A stretch of 64,000 nt of DNA, taken from contig CAVZSC010000034.1 of assembly GCA_963777755.1 (NCBI GenBank), positions 248,001-312,000 on the forward strand. The letters run 5' to 3'. Shown piece after piece: positions 17,537-26,126 of this stretch. Source of the stretch: DATFWC01 sp963777755 (GTDB lineage Bacteria; Pseudomonadota; Alphaproteobacteria; Rhizobiales; Xanthobacteraceae). The translations under genes and the position numbers were made by a program. How positions within the stretch are numbered: position 1 is the stretch's first letter; each line of letters opens with the position of its first letter. Below the pieces are notes generated by a model. The model saw only the letters and a list, made by a program, of their open reading frames with translations, was not told where the DNA came from and did no database searches.

Positions 17537-18424
17537 TTACCTGCGGTAGCCGCGCATCTGCTCGCGGTAGAGCATGTAGAGGCCGGAGGCGACGACGATG
17601 GCTGCGCCGGCGAGCGTCCAGGTGCTGGGCAGGTCGGCAAACACCAGGAAGCCGAGGATGATCGCCCACACGATCTGCGTATAGATGAACGGGGCCAGCA
17701 CGGCGGGCGGCGCCAGCCGGTGGGCGGCGATCAGCAGGTAGTGACCGCCGGTGCCGAATGCGCCGCAGACGATCATCAACGTGATGGCGACGGGGTCGTG
17801 CGGCGTCATCCAGACGAACGGCACGACCGGCAGCATCGCCACGGCGCCCACGAAGTTCGAATAGAACAGGGTGGTTTCGGTCGAATCGGTGCGCGACAGC
17901 ATGCGGGTCATGATGCTGTAGACGGCGTAAACGACGGCCGAGGCGAGCGAGATCAGCGCCGCCGGATGGATGCCACCGAAGCCGGGCCGCGCCACCAGCA
18001 GCACGCCGACGAAGCCGACCGCGATGGCGGTCCAGCGCCGCCATCCGACCCATTCGCCGAGGATCGGGCCGGACATCATGGCGACGAAGAACGGGGTGGA
18101 GAAGACGATCGCCAGCGCCTGGTCGAGCTGCAGGTAGCGCAGGGCGAAGAAATTGAGCAGGGTCGAGAGCAGCAGGAGGATCGACCGGCCGACCTGCAGG
18201 ACAGGCCGGCTGGTACGCAACAGTCCGGGACGGGTGATCGGGTTCGAGAGGGCGAACGCCAGCACGAAGGCGCCGGTATAGCGCGCCCACACCACCTGCA
18301 GCGTGTCCATGTAGGCGTTGAGGAACTTCGCCATCGTGTCGAGGCAGGAGAAGCAGGCAAGGGCGCCGCACATCAGCGCGATACCGGTCAGGCGCTGCCG
18401 CCGCTCCTGCGCGGGGTCGCTCAA
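17537..18424 (-). CDS. DMT-superfamily (EamA) permease
   Basis: A 295-residue inner-membrane protein with ten hydrophobic segments in two EamA repeats, as in RhaT/RarD-like drug and metabolite exporters. The TTG at 18424 overlaps the SDR stop (TATTGA), giving the short cytoplasmic start SDPAQERRQRLTG before the first helix. Any earlier start would run through the SDR gene. It is the second gene of a two-gene operon with the SDR. The substrate is unknown. Confidence 0.82.
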   Translation of the reverse strand: MSDPAQERRQRLTGIALMCGALACFSCLDTMAKFLNAYMDTLQVVWARYTGAFVLAFALSNPITRPGLLRTSRPVLQVGRSILLLLSTLLNFFALRYLQLDQALAIVFSTPFFVAMMSGPILGEWVGWRRWTAIAVGFVGVLLVARPGFGGIHPAALISLASAVVYAVYSIMTRMLSRTDSTETTLFYSNFVGAVAMLPVVPFVWMTPHDPVAITLMIVCGAFGTGGHYLLIAAHRLAPPAVLAPFIYTQIVWAIILGFLVFADLPSTWTLAGAAIVVASGLYMLYREQMRGYRR

Positions 18425-19176
18425 TAGGTCGCTCGTCCGCCGGAGATGTCGAACACGGCGCCGGTGGTGAACGAGCACTCGGCCGAGGCGCAGAAGGCGA
18501 CGAGCGCGGCGATCTCCTCGACCGCCACGAACCGGCCGCGCGGGATCTTCGACAGCATGTAGTCGATGTGCGTTTTCGTCATCTGGTCGAAGATCGCGGT
18601 CTTGGCGGCGGCCGGCGTCACGCAGTTCACCGCGATGTCGTAACTCGCAAGCTCCTTGCCGAGGCTCTTCGTCAACGCGATCAGGCCGGCCTTGGAGGCC
18701 GAATAGGCGGGTGCGTTGGGGTTGCCCTCCTTGCCGGCGATCGACGCAACGCCGACGATGCGGCCGTAGTTTCGCGCGATCATGTGCGGGACGACGGCGC
18801 GGCAGCAGTTGAACGGGCCGGTGAGGTTGATCGCCAGAACCTCGGCCCACGCCGCCGGCGGATACTCCCAGGTCGGCACGTTGGGGCCCGCAATGCCGGC
18901 ATTGTTGACCAGGATGTCGATCGCCCCGAGCGCCCGCAGCGTCTCCTCGCGTGCCCGCTCCACCGTGTCGAGGCGGGTGACGTCGCAGGCGAAGGCGGCG
19001 CAGCGGTCGGCGCCCCCGAGCTCCGCCGCCGTCTTCCCGGCGGCTTCGCTATCGCGATCCCAGATCGCCACCCGTGCCCCGGAGCCGAGAAACCGCTCGA
19101 CGATCGCCCGACCAATTCCCTGGGCGCCGCCCGTCACCGCGGCCACGCGGCCGGATAGGTCGATGTCGTTAGCCAT
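18421..19176 (-). CDS. Short-chain dehydrogenase/reductase
   Basis: A classical SDR of 251 residues: cofactor motif TGGAQGIG, NNAG, and the catalytic triad region with YSASKAG (Tyr-x3-Lys). The Asp-containing strand after beta-2 (AIWDRDSEAAG) suggests NAD preference. The ATG at 19176 has GGGAGG 5 nt upstream. The family resembles FabG-type 3-oxoacyl reductases and sugar dehydrogenases; no closer call is possible. Translation is coupled to the downstream permease. Confidence 0.9.
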   Translation of the reverse strand: MANDIDLSGRVAAVTGGAQGIGRAIVERFLGSGARVAIWDRDSEAAGKTAAELGGADRCAAFACDVTRLDTVERAREETLRALGAIDILVNNAGIAGPNVPTWEYPPAAWAEVLAINLTGPFNCCRAVVPHMIARNYGRIVGVASIAGKEGNPNAPAYSASKAGLIALTKSLGKELASYDIAVNCVTPAAAKTAIFDQMTKTHIDYMLSKIPRGRFVAVEEIAALVAFCASAECSFTTGAVFDISGGRATY

Positions 19177-19433
19177 GCCACCTCCCTCTGGCAAATCTTC
19201 CCGCCGACGTTCATGCGGGCCGAGCGCCCGTGCTTCGCCCTGGACGGACTAACCACCACATTTCCAGCGGCAGTTCCAGATTCGTTCGCACTTGAAACTC
19301 GGAAGGCGCACGCGCAAGGTGCCGGTGCCGCCCGCTACCGCCGGCAGGTCCGCCGCGGATGGATGGAGCGCATGCGTGCCAACCGGCGGCGCGGTCGCGA
19401 TGATCCCCGCGGCGGCCCCGCCAGCTGAGACGG

Positions 19434-20216
19434 CTACTCGGCGGGTTCGAGCTCTTCGGCTTCCGCGACCCGCGCGGGAGCGGCGCGATCGTCCGGCCTG
19501 CTGACGGCCGGCGTGCCGAGGCCGCCGAAGCGGCGCTCGCGGCGATGGAAGTCGGCGATGGCGGCGCGCAGGTCGTCGGCGCCGAAATCGGGCCACAGAG
19601 TGTCGACGAAGCAGAGCTCGGCGTAGGCGCACTCCCACAGCAGGAAGTCGGACAGCCGCTTCTCGCCGCCCGAGCGGATGAGGAGGTCGACGTCGGTGCG
19701 GGGCGCGCCGTTCGGCCCGGCGAGCAGGCGGCCGAATCCATCGCGGGAAGGTGGCGGCAGCGGCGGGCAACGCGCGGCCGCCGCCGCGATCGTGTCGCGC
19801 GACGAGTAGTCGAGAGCGATGCGCAGATCGAGACGGTCGCCGGCGGCAGACGTTCGCTCGGCCTCGGCGATCGCCGCGCCCAAGCCGTCGGGCAGCCGGT
19901 CGCGACGGCCCAAGACGGTGAGGCGCACGCCGCTGTCGACCAGCCGCCGCAGCTCGGCCTGGAGATACTGCCGCAGCAACGTCATCAGCGCTCCCACCTC
20001 CTCGGCGGGGCGGCGCCAATTGTCGGACGAGAACGCAAACAGGGTGAGCATGGTCACGCCGAGCTCGGGCGCCGCCTCGACAACTCGGCGCGCCGCCCGC
20101 GTGCCGGCGCGATGGCCGGCGGTGCGTGGCAGGCCGCGTCGCGTCGCCCAACGCCCGTTGCCGTCCATGATGATCGCGACGTGCAGGTCCTCTTTTTGCG
20201 GCAGTGTGCTTTGCAT
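19434..20216 (-). CDS. uppS: Isoprenyl transferase (undecaprenyl diphosphate synthase family)
   Basis: A cis-prenyltransferase of 260 residues that adds isopentenyl units to an allylic diphosphate. The signature IIMDGNGRWA carries the Mg-binding Asp18. FAFSSDNWRRP, the LIRSGGEKRLSDFLLWE box and the C-terminal Glu-containing segment are present. The genomic context is not the usual frr-uppS-cdsA cluster, and the C-terminal 30 residues are an Ala/Glu/Pro-rich extension. It may therefore be an extra cis-prenyltransferase for a special lipid rather than the housekeeping enzyme. The ATG at 20216 is chosen because homology begins there. Confidence 0.85.
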   Translation of the reverse strand: MQSTLPQKEDLHVAIIMDGNGRWATRRGLPRTAGHRAGTRAARRVVEAAPELGVTMLTLFAFSSDNWRRPAEEVGALMTLLRQYLQAELRRLVDSGVRLTVLGRRDRLPDGLGAAIAEAERTSAAGDRLDLRIALDYSSRDTIAAAAARCPPLPPPSRDGFGRLLAGPNGAPRTDVDLLIRSGGEKRLSDFLLWECAYAELCFVDTLWPDFGADDLRAAIADFHRRERRFGGLGTPAVSRPDDRAAPARVAEAEELEPAE

Positions 20217-20241
20217 CGTAAAGTGTCCCCGAAAAAAAAGA

Positions 20242-20625
20242 TCAGGCGGTCTTGAGGCGACGCCCAGCGAAGGCGGGTCCGGTCCGGGCGGCGGCGGCAT
20301 CGCGCACCACCTGCTCCAGCACTTCGAGATAGTCGAGATAGCGGCGGCGTCCTTCGGGGGTGATCCGGCACAGGGTCTGCGGCCGGTTGCGGTCGTAACC
20401 CTTCACGATGGCGATGAGACCGGCGTCCTCGAGCACCTGCAGATGCCGGCTCAGGTTGCCGTCGGTCAGCGCGCACATCGCCTTGAGGTCGCCGAACACC
20501 AGCCCCTTGGGATGCGAGGCGAGCGAAGTCAGCACGCCGAGGCGCGCCTTCTCGTGGATCACGCGGTCGAGCCCGTCATAGGCGAAGCGCCCGCCATGTC
20601 CGGGCTTGGGGTCAGGTTTCGGCAT
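20242..20625 (-). CDS. Winged-helix transcriptional regulator (MarR/ArsR-like, HTH_34)
   Basis: A 127-residue DNA-binding protein. The winged helix spans about residues 20-100 (DRVIHEKARLGVLTSLAS, LTDGNLSRHLQVLEDAGLI, ITPEGRRRYLDYLE). It is encoded directly downstream of, and overlapping by 14 nt with, a membrane-protein gene. This pairing is common in proteobacteria and suggests that the two control a common local target. No effector-binding cysteines or metal sites are visible. Confidence 0.82.
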   Translation of the reverse strand: MPKPDPKPGHGGRFAYDGLDRVIHEKARLGVLTSLASHPKGLVFGDLKAMCALTDGNLSRHLQVLEDAGLIAIVKGYDRNRPQTLCRITPEGRRRYLDYLEVLEQVVRDAAAARTGPAFAGRRLKTA

Positions 20626-21229
20626 CGGTGTCTCCGGCACAGCAGTAGAGAATCGCAGCCATGAGCAGTTGCCCGGCGCCGAACGGCACCGCCATGGCCA
20701 GGGGAGAAAACGCAACGTTGCCGTTGGCCAGCGCCAGGCTCGCCAGTCCGGCGCCGAGATACCACACGCCGACGGCAAGCAGCGGGCGCGGCAGGCAGCG
20801 GCAGGACGCGATGAAGCCGAGGCTGAACACGAGCTGCCAGAGGCCGGGCAGCATCCACAGGGTTTCGGGCGCGAAGCGGAACAGCACCAAGGTGAGGAGC
20901 GCGCCGGCGACGCCCGCCGGAATGAACTGCTCGGTGGCGGCGCGGATCATCTCATCCGCAAGCCCCGAATGGATCCGGCGCGAGCGCGCCACCATCTCGA
21001 TGCCGATCAGGACGACGGAAACCGCGGCCGTCGCCACCCACAGTGCCACATAGTCGAACACGTGAGCTGCCGGGTCGGGCAGCCATCGCGCCTGCAGCCA
21101 CGCTGCAAACATCGCAAGGAGCCCGGTAGCGGCGACCGTGATCGGTCCGTAGCCGCGAAACTCCGCCCCGCGCGCCATCTGGCTGCGGATCAGGGTGATG
21201 TCTGCCAGGGCCTTGTCCAGGTCTTGCAT
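20612..21229 (-). CDS. Multi-pass membrane protein paired with winged-helix regulator
   Basis: A 205-residue protein with a short charged N-terminus (MQDLDKALADITLIRSQMARG) followed by about six hydrophobic segments. The ATG at 21229 precedes a typical cytoplasmic helix; the codons before it are not homologous to anything recognisable. Its stop overlaps the start of the regulator gene. No catalytic motif is seen. The pairing suggests a membrane protein that senses, or is controlled with, the regulator. Confidence 0.72.
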   Translation of the reverse strand: MQDLDKALADITLIRSQMARGAEFRGYGPITVAATGLLAMFAAWLQARWLPDPAAHVFDYVALWVATAAVSVVLIGIEMVARSRRIHSGLADEMIRAATEQFIPAGVAGALLTLVLFRFAPETLWMLPGLWQLVFSLGFIASCRCLPRPLLAVGVWYLGAGLASLALANGNVAFSPLAMAVPFGAGQLLMAAILYCCAGDTDAET

Positions 21230-21441
21230 CGGCCAGCCTGCTCGAGCTTTGCCTTGCAAAGTACACCGGCCGGCAACACGATGCAAGCGAGCCGGGTATG
21301 GCAGCCGGCGATGGTTAAGGCTTGATGTTGGCCATCGAACGGCGAGTGTCGCAACGTCGAGCGCGAAACTGTTCAACGGATGTGTCAGCGGGAATTGTAC
21401 GGGAGCCGACGCCGCGGCTCCCGTTGTCGGAGGAATTCGGC

Positions 21442-21849
21442 TCATGCAAACGCCGCGGACCGGCGCAGGCCGACATATTCCAGTTCGGCGAACAGCGCGA
21501 CGACCAGCGCCTGCGCCACGATGAAGGCGATCCCGAGCGCAGTCGGAGCGATCCATCCGGTGAACAGGAGCGCGATGCTGTCGAATGCCCACGCGGCGTT
21601 GCCCGCAATCACCGCCCACACCAGGATGCGCGGCGACAACTCGCGCGTCGCCACATAGGCGAAGAACGCCGCAATCGGCAGCAGGCTCGCGCCGGCGTAG
21701 CGCATGAGCGTCGGCTGGATGCCGAGCCAGGGCTCGAGCGCACCCGCGCCGAACAGCATCAGCAGTCCGGTGGCGACGCAGGTCGCCGCATCGGCGGCAA
21801 GCACACGCTGGAGAAACACGGAAGGGCGGACGTCATCGAGGAGGGTCAT
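21442..21849 (-). CDS. Small four-helix membrane protein
   Basis: A 135-residue integral membrane protein with four hydrophobic segments (about 20-40, 47-67, 75-97, 104-126). It is divergent from the MmyB-like regulator at 21995, and the perfect dyad at 21943-21959 lies between them, so it is the likely regulated target. No characterised family is recognised. Confidence 0.72.
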   Translation of the reverse strand: MTLLDDVRPSVFLQRVLAADAATCVATGLLMLFGAGALEPWLGIQPTLMRYAGASLLPIAAFFAYVATRELSPRILVWAVIAGNAAWAFDSIALLFTGWIAPTALGIAFIVAQALVVALFAELEYVGLRRSAAFA

Positions 21850-21942
21850 GGCAAAGGCTCCTTTGGCTTGGTCTCCGGCACACTAGTGGTCTCGCTCTTG
21901 TGCGCCGTTGTTGCCGGGATACGCCCCCACCGTCGCGGGTCG

Positions 21943-21959
21943 ATTACCTCGGAGGTAAT
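21943..21959. promoter_or_regulatory. Operator-like palindrome for MmyB-family regulator
   Basis: ATTACCTC-G-GAGGTAAT, a perfect 8-1-8 dyad, lies in the divergent region 94 nt from the membrane-protein start and 36 nt from the regulator start. MmyB-type XRE regulators typically sit beside and control divergent genes. The symmetry and position make this a strong candidate operator. Confidence 0.7.
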
Positions 21960-21994
21960 GGGAACGCCGCGGTCATCCGCGCTATGGTGATGCC

Positions 21995-22789
21995 ATGATC
22001 AGCTCCGTCCCGGTCGGCAGCCTGCTGCGCGAATGGCGTCAGCGGCGCCGCATGAGTCAGCTCGATCTCGCGCTCGAGGCCGAGATCTCCGCGCGACACC
22101 TGAGCTTCATCGAAACCGGCCGCTCGCAGCCTTCGCGCGAGATGGTGCTGCAGCTGACCGAGCGCCTCGACATCCCGTTGCGCGAGCGCAACGTGCTGCT
22201 GGTGGCGGCCGGCTATGCGCCGATCTTTCCCGAGAAGACGCTCGATGACCCGGCGCTCGCGGCCGCGCGCCGCGCGGTCGACCTGGTGCTCAAGGGGCAC
22301 GAGCCGTTTCCTGCGCTCGCCGTCGACCGGCATTGGAACCTGATCGCATCCAATGCTGCGGTTCCGCCTCTGCTCATCGGTGCCGATCCGTCGCTGCTGC
22401 GGCCGCCGATCAACGTCCTGCGCCTTAGCCTGCATCCGGACGGCCTCGCCCCGCGCATCGCCAACCTGGCGGAATGGCGCGCGCACCTCTTGGCGCGGCT
22501 GCGCCGGCAGATCGAAATCTCCGCCGACAAGGTCCTGGTCGAGCTGCTCAATGAGCTTGCGGCCCTGCCGGCGCCGCTCAGCAGGCGTCCGATCGCGCTG
22601 ACCGACCATGAGCTCGCCGGCATCGTCGTGCCGTTCCGGCTCGTCACCGACGGCGGGATTCTCTCGTTCATCAGCACCACGACCGTGTTCGGCACACCGG
22701 TCGACATCACGCTGTCGGAATTGGCACTGGAAGCGTTCTTCCCGGCCAACTCGGCAACCGCGGAGGCGTTACGGCAACTCGCCGCATAG
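21995..22789 (+). CDS. XRE-family regulator with MmyB-like ligand-binding domain
   Basis: A 264-residue regulator. Residues 8-65 are a Cro/cI helix-turn-helix (LLREWRQRRRMSQLDLALEA, SARHLSFIETGRSQPSREMV). Residues 95-255 form the PAS-like MmyB domain (VDRHWNLIASNAAV, LLRPPINVLRLSLHPDGL, FISTTTVFGTPVDITL) thought to bind a fatty-acid-like ligand. It is divergent from a small membrane-protein gene with a palindromic operator between them, implying control of that gene and of itself. Confidence 0.9.
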   Translation: MISSVPVGSLLREWRQRRRMSQLDLALEAEISARHLSFIETGRSQPSREMVLQLTERLDIPLRERNVLLVAAGYAPIFPEKTLDDPALAAARRAVDLVLKGHEPFPALAVDRHWNLIASNAAVPPLLIGADPSLLRPPINVLRLSLHPDGLAPRIANLAEWRAHLLARLRRQIEISADKVLVELLNELAALPAPLSRRPIALTDHELAGIVVPFRLVTDGGILSFISTTTVFGTPVDITLSELALEAFFPANSATAEALRQLAA

Positions 22790-22907
22790 CCGTGTGCTTG
22801 TCTATGCACCCGACATGAGCTACACATTGCGCTACGGGGCCTGCGGCGGTCGCCCCGTTTCCCAAGGCTCAGGCCCAAGCACCGTCTCCTCTGAATGGAG
22901 GGGACTT

Positions 22908-23174
22908 ATGCTGGCTTCAAGCTTTTCCATCTCACTCGAGGACCTGTGGTCGCTGATCGGCACGCCGCGCGCGCCGCAGATCATCGACGTGCGCCGGCGC
23001 GATCTCGACGCGGCGGCCAACGGACAGCACGCCGTCTCGCACGGGCTTTCCGTCCTTGCCGAAGACGACGACCATGGCATGATCCGCCACGGCTTCATGG
23101 TGTATGACGCGCTGTTCGCGCGGGCGCGATTCGCCGCGGAGAAGCGGCACAACTGGCCCGCCTGGGCGGCATGA
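22908..23174 (+). CDS. Internally deleted ChrB/rhodanese-type chromate-resistance remnant
   Basis: Only 88 residues. Residues 1-30 (SLEDLWSLIGTPRAPQIIDV) match the start of a rhodanese domain. Residues 45-85 (LSVLAEDDDHGMIRHGFMVY...ERHNWP type) match the end of the ChrB-like domain usually fused to it. The full-length form is about three times longer, so the middle, including the rhodanese active-site Cys and most of the ChrB domain, is missing, while the frame is intact. A good GAGGGGA ribosome site is retained, and the stop overlaps the chrA ATG (ATGA), so it may survive as a leader that couples translation to chrA. In family terms ChrB senses chromate; that function is unlikely here. Confidence 0.7.
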   Translation: MLASSFSISLEDLWSLIGTPRAPQIIDVRRRDLDAAANGQHAVSHGLSVLAEDDDHGMIRHGFMVYDALFARARFAAEKRHNWPAWAA

Positions 23175-24541
23175 GGGGCGACATGGCGACCGTGGATACA
23201 CCCGCTTCGCCTGCGGTGCCGACCGAAGGCGGCGTGCCGCCCAGCTTCGGCGAGGCGTTCTGGACCTGGGTGAAGGTCGGCCTGCTCAGCTTCGGCGGGC
23301 CGGCGGGCCAGATCGCCACCATGCACCGCATCCTGGTGGACGAGAAGAAATGGATCGACGAGGCGCGCTTCCTGCACGCCTTGAACTACTGCATGCTGCT
23401 GCCCGGTCCCGAGGCGCAGCAGCTTGCCACTTACGTGGGCTGGCTCCTGCACCGCACGCTCGGCGGGCTGACCGCCGGCGTGCTGTTCATCCTACCGGGC
23501 GCGGTGGTGATGCTGGGCCTCAGCATCCTGTACGTGCTGGCGCGTGGCGTGCCGGCGGTCGATGGCGCGCTGTTCGGCATCAAGGCTGCGGTTCTCGTCA
23601 TCGTCGTGGAGGCCATCATCCGCATCGGCCGCCGCGCGCTCAAATCGACACTGCTGATCGCCATCGCGGCGGCAGCCTTCATCGGAATCTTTCTGTTTGC
23701 CATCCCGTTCCCGGCGATCGTCGTCGCGGCGGGCGTCGTCGGTCTGCTGGTGGCCCGCACGTCGCCGCAGCAACTCGGTCTCAGGGACACCGGCGAGGCG
23801 CGTGCCGCGCCGCGTCCGGGCCGCTGGCGCGAGGCCGCCAAGGCGGCCGCGATCTGGCTCGCGGTGTGGTGGGCCCCGGTGGCGCTCGCTGTGCTCGCGC
23901 TCGGTCCGCGCCATGTCCTGGTGTCGCTCGGCGTGTTCTTCTCCAAGCTCGCGGTGGTGAGCTTCGGCGGCGCCTATGCGCTGATGGCCTACATGGCGCA
24001 GGAGGTGGTGGAGGCGCAGCGCTGGCTCACGCTTCCCGAGATGGTGGACGGGCTGGGGCTCGCCGAAACGACGCCGGGGCCGCTGATCCTGGTGTCGCAA
24101 TTCGTCGGCTTCCTCGCTGCCTTTCGGGCGCCGGCGCCGTTCGACCCGTTGTGGGCAGGCGTCATCGGTGCCGCCATGACCACGTGGACGATCTTCGCCC
24201 CCTCGTTCCTGTGGATCTTCGCCGGCGCCCCCTTCGTCGAGGACGTGCGCCACAACCGCCGCCTCGCCGGCGCGCTCGCCGCCATCACGGCGGCGGTCGC
24301 CGGCGTGATCCTCAATCTCGCGGTGTGGTTCACGCTGCACGTCCTGTTCCGTTCCATCAGCGAGGTCGCGATCGGGCCGCTGCGTTGGTTCTCGGTGGAG
24401 CTTGCGAGCCTCGATGTCGCGGCCGCGGTGCTCACGGCGATTGCGGCGGCGCTGACGTTCGGCGCCCATCTCGGCTTGATCGCGACGGTCGCCATCATGG
24501 CGGCGCTCGGGATCGCGTTGCGGCTGACGGTGGGCCTCTGA
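23171..24541 (+). CDS. chrA: Chromate transporter ChrA
   Basis: A long-chain chromate efflux protein of 456 residues with two CHR domains. The first contains VGLLSFGGPAGQIATMH and LPGPEAQQLATYVGWL, the second SKLAVVSFGGAYALMAY and ETTPGPLILVSQFVGF. The two halves are antiparallel membrane bundles that export chromate using the proton gradient. The start ATG at 23171 overlaps the stop of the preceding remnant gene; a second possible start is Met5. Confidence 0.93.
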   Translation: MRGDMATVDTPASPAVPTEGGVPPSFGEAFWTWVKVGLLSFGGPAGQIATMHRILVDEKKWIDEARFLHALNYCMLLPGPEAQQLATYVGWLLHRTLGGLTAGVLFILPGAVVMLGLSILYVLARGVPAVDGALFGIKAAVLVIVVEAIIRIGRRALKSTLLIAIAAAAFIGIFLFAIPFPAIVVAAGVVGLLVARTSPQQLGLRDTGEARAAPRPGRWREAAKAAAIWLAVWWAPVALAVLALGPRHVLVSLGVFFSKLAVVSFGGAYALMAYMAQEVVEAQRWLTLPEMVDGLGLAETTPGPLILVSQFVGFLAAFRAPAPFDPLWAGVIGAAMTTWTIFAPSFLWIFAGAPFVEDVRHNRRLAGALAAITAAVAGVILNLAVWFTLHVLFRSISEVAIGPLRWFSVELASLDVAAAVLTAIAAALTFGAHLGLIATVAIMAALGIALRLTVGL

Positions 24542-24545
24542 ACGG

Positions 24546-25349
24546 TCAGGTGTCGCGGGCGAGCGCGCTTTCGTGCCAGCGCCGCAGCGCGAGGTGGTTC
24601 ACGAAGGACAGACAGAAGAAGATCACGATGCCGGCGACCGACAGCAGCAGCAGCGCGGCGAACAGGCGCGGGATATTGAGCCGGTAGCCGAACTCGACGA
24701 TGCGATAGGCGAGCCCCGATCCGGCGCCGGCGGTGCCGGCGGCGATCTCGGCCACCACCGCGCCGATCAGCGCCAGGCCGCCGGCGATGCGGATGCCGCC
24801 CAGCATGTGCGGCAGCGCTGCCGGCAGCTTGAGCCGGCGCAGGATCTGCCAGCGCGAGGCGCCGTAGAGCTCGAACAGGCTGGTGAGGTTGTGGTCGACC
24901 GAGGCGAGGCCCAGCGTGGTGTTGGCCAGCACCGGGAAGAACGCGACGATCCAGGCGCAGGCGAGCACGGCCGCGGGCTGCGGCAGGTAGATCAGCAGGA
25001 GCGGCGCGATGGCGACGATCGGGGTCACCTGCAGGATGACCGCGTAGGGGTAGAGCGCGTATTCGAGGACGCGCGACTGGTTGAACAGCACCGCCAGGCC
25101 GACACCGCCGAGGATCGCGAGCGCGAGTCCCTCGAAGGTCGTCACCAGGGTGACGAGGAGCGAACCGGAGAGCACCGGCCAGTCGGCGGCGAGCGTACGC
25201 ATGACGAGGCCGGGACCGGGCAACACATAGGGCGGAATGCCGTTGAGCCGCACCACCAGGTCCCACGCCAGGATGCCAAGCGTGAGCACCAGAACGGGGA
25301 GGAGAACGCGCAGCGCCCGCTCGCGTCGCGCAGGAGCCTCCGGGGTCAC
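24546..25349 (-). CDS. ABC transporter permease (SsuC/TauC/ThiX type)
   Basis: A 267-residue binding-protein-dependent permease with six hydrophobic segments and the EAA loop ELYGASRWQILRRLKLPAALP. The GTG start at 25349 overlaps the ATPase TGA (GTGA), showing translational coupling. It is the last gene of the SBP-ATPase-permease operon and meets chrA tail to tail with 4 nt between stops. Confidence 0.88.
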   Translation of the reverse strand: MTPEAPARRERALRVLLPVLVLTLGILAWDLVVRLNGIPPYVLPGPGLVMRTLAADWPVLSGSLLVTLVTTFEGLALAILGGVGLAVLFNQSRVLEYALYPYAVILQVTPIVAIAPLLLIYLPQPAAVLACAWIVAFFPVLANTTLGLASVDHNLTSLFELYGASRWQILRRLKLPAALPHMLGGIRIAGGLALIGAVVAEIAAGTAGAGSGLAYRIVEFGYRLNIPRLFAALLLLSVAGIVIFFCLSFVNHLALRRWHESALARDT

Positions 25350-26119
25350 GCGGCGCTCTCCCCCATGGCCTGGACGAGCGCCTGCGAGGTGAGCCGGCAC
25401 AATCGCGCGTATTCGGCCGAGGTGCGGAAGGCCGGATCGCGCGGGTAGGGCGCGTCGATGACGATCTCGGCGAGCAGCCGGCCGGGGCGCGGCGTCATCA
25501 CCAACACACGGCTCGACAGGTAGACCGACTCGAACACCGAATGGGTGACGAACACCACGGTCTTGCGCAGCGCCTGCCACAGCGTCAGCAGGTCGTCGTT
25601 GAGGCGGAACCGGGTGATCTCGTCGAGCGCCGCGAACGGCTCGTCCATCAGCAGGAGCTTCGGCTGGGTCACGAGCGCGCGCGCGAGCGAGACGCGCATC
25701 CGCATGCCGCCCGACAGCTCGCGCGGATACACACGGGCGAACTCGGCGAGCCCGACGCGGGCGAGCGCGTCGGTTACGCGCGGCATGGCCTGGTCGGTGG
25801 GGACGCCGATCAGTTGCAGCGGCAGCGCGACGTTGGCGAAGGCGCTAGCCCACGGCATCAGGGTCGGCTCCTGGAACACGAAGCCGATGTCGCCGGGCGC
25901 GCGGACCGCGCCGCCGTCGGGCCACTCGATCGTGCCCGCCGTGGGGGCGCTCAAGCCGGCGATCAGGCGCAGCGCGGTCGACTTGCCGCAGCCGGACGGG
26001 CCGAGCAGCGAGACGAACTCGCCGGGGCGTACGTCGAGGCTGAGGTCCTCGAGCGCCGTGACGCCGTTGGCGAAGGTCTTGCCGATGCGACGCAGCGAGA
26101 CGATGGGGGGCGACGACAA
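25346..26119 (-). CDS. ABC transporter ATP-binding protein (SsuB/TauB/ThiZ type)
   Basis: ATPase of 257 residues: Walker A GPSGCGKST, Q-loop FVFQEPTLMPW, signature LSGGMRMRVSLARAL, Walker B LLLMDEPFAALDE, and the family-specific tail MTPRPGRLLAEIVID. The start is a TTG at 26119, 7 nt after the binding-protein stop. It energises the uptake system encoded by its neighbours. Confidence 0.9.
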   Translation of the reverse strand: MSSPPIVSLRRIGKTFANGVTALEDLSLDVRPGEFVSLLGPSGCGKSTALRLIAGLSAPTAGTIEWPDGGAVRAPGDIGFVFQEPTLMPWASAFANVALPLQLIGVPTDQAMPRVTDALARVGLAEFARVYPRELSGGMRMRVSLARALVTQPKLLLMDEPFAALDEITRFRLNDDLLTLWQALRKTVVFVTHSVFESVYLSSRVLVMTPRPGRLLAEIVIDAPYPRDPAFRTSAEYARLCRLTSQALVQAMGESAA

Positions 26120-26126
26120 CTCTGTC

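Noticed and set aside
15589..17661. Long plus-strand frame rich in Val/Ala/Asp opposite the RTX gene.
   Set aside because: It is the complement of the RTX repeats; the minus-strand GGxGxDxLx pattern is unequivocal.
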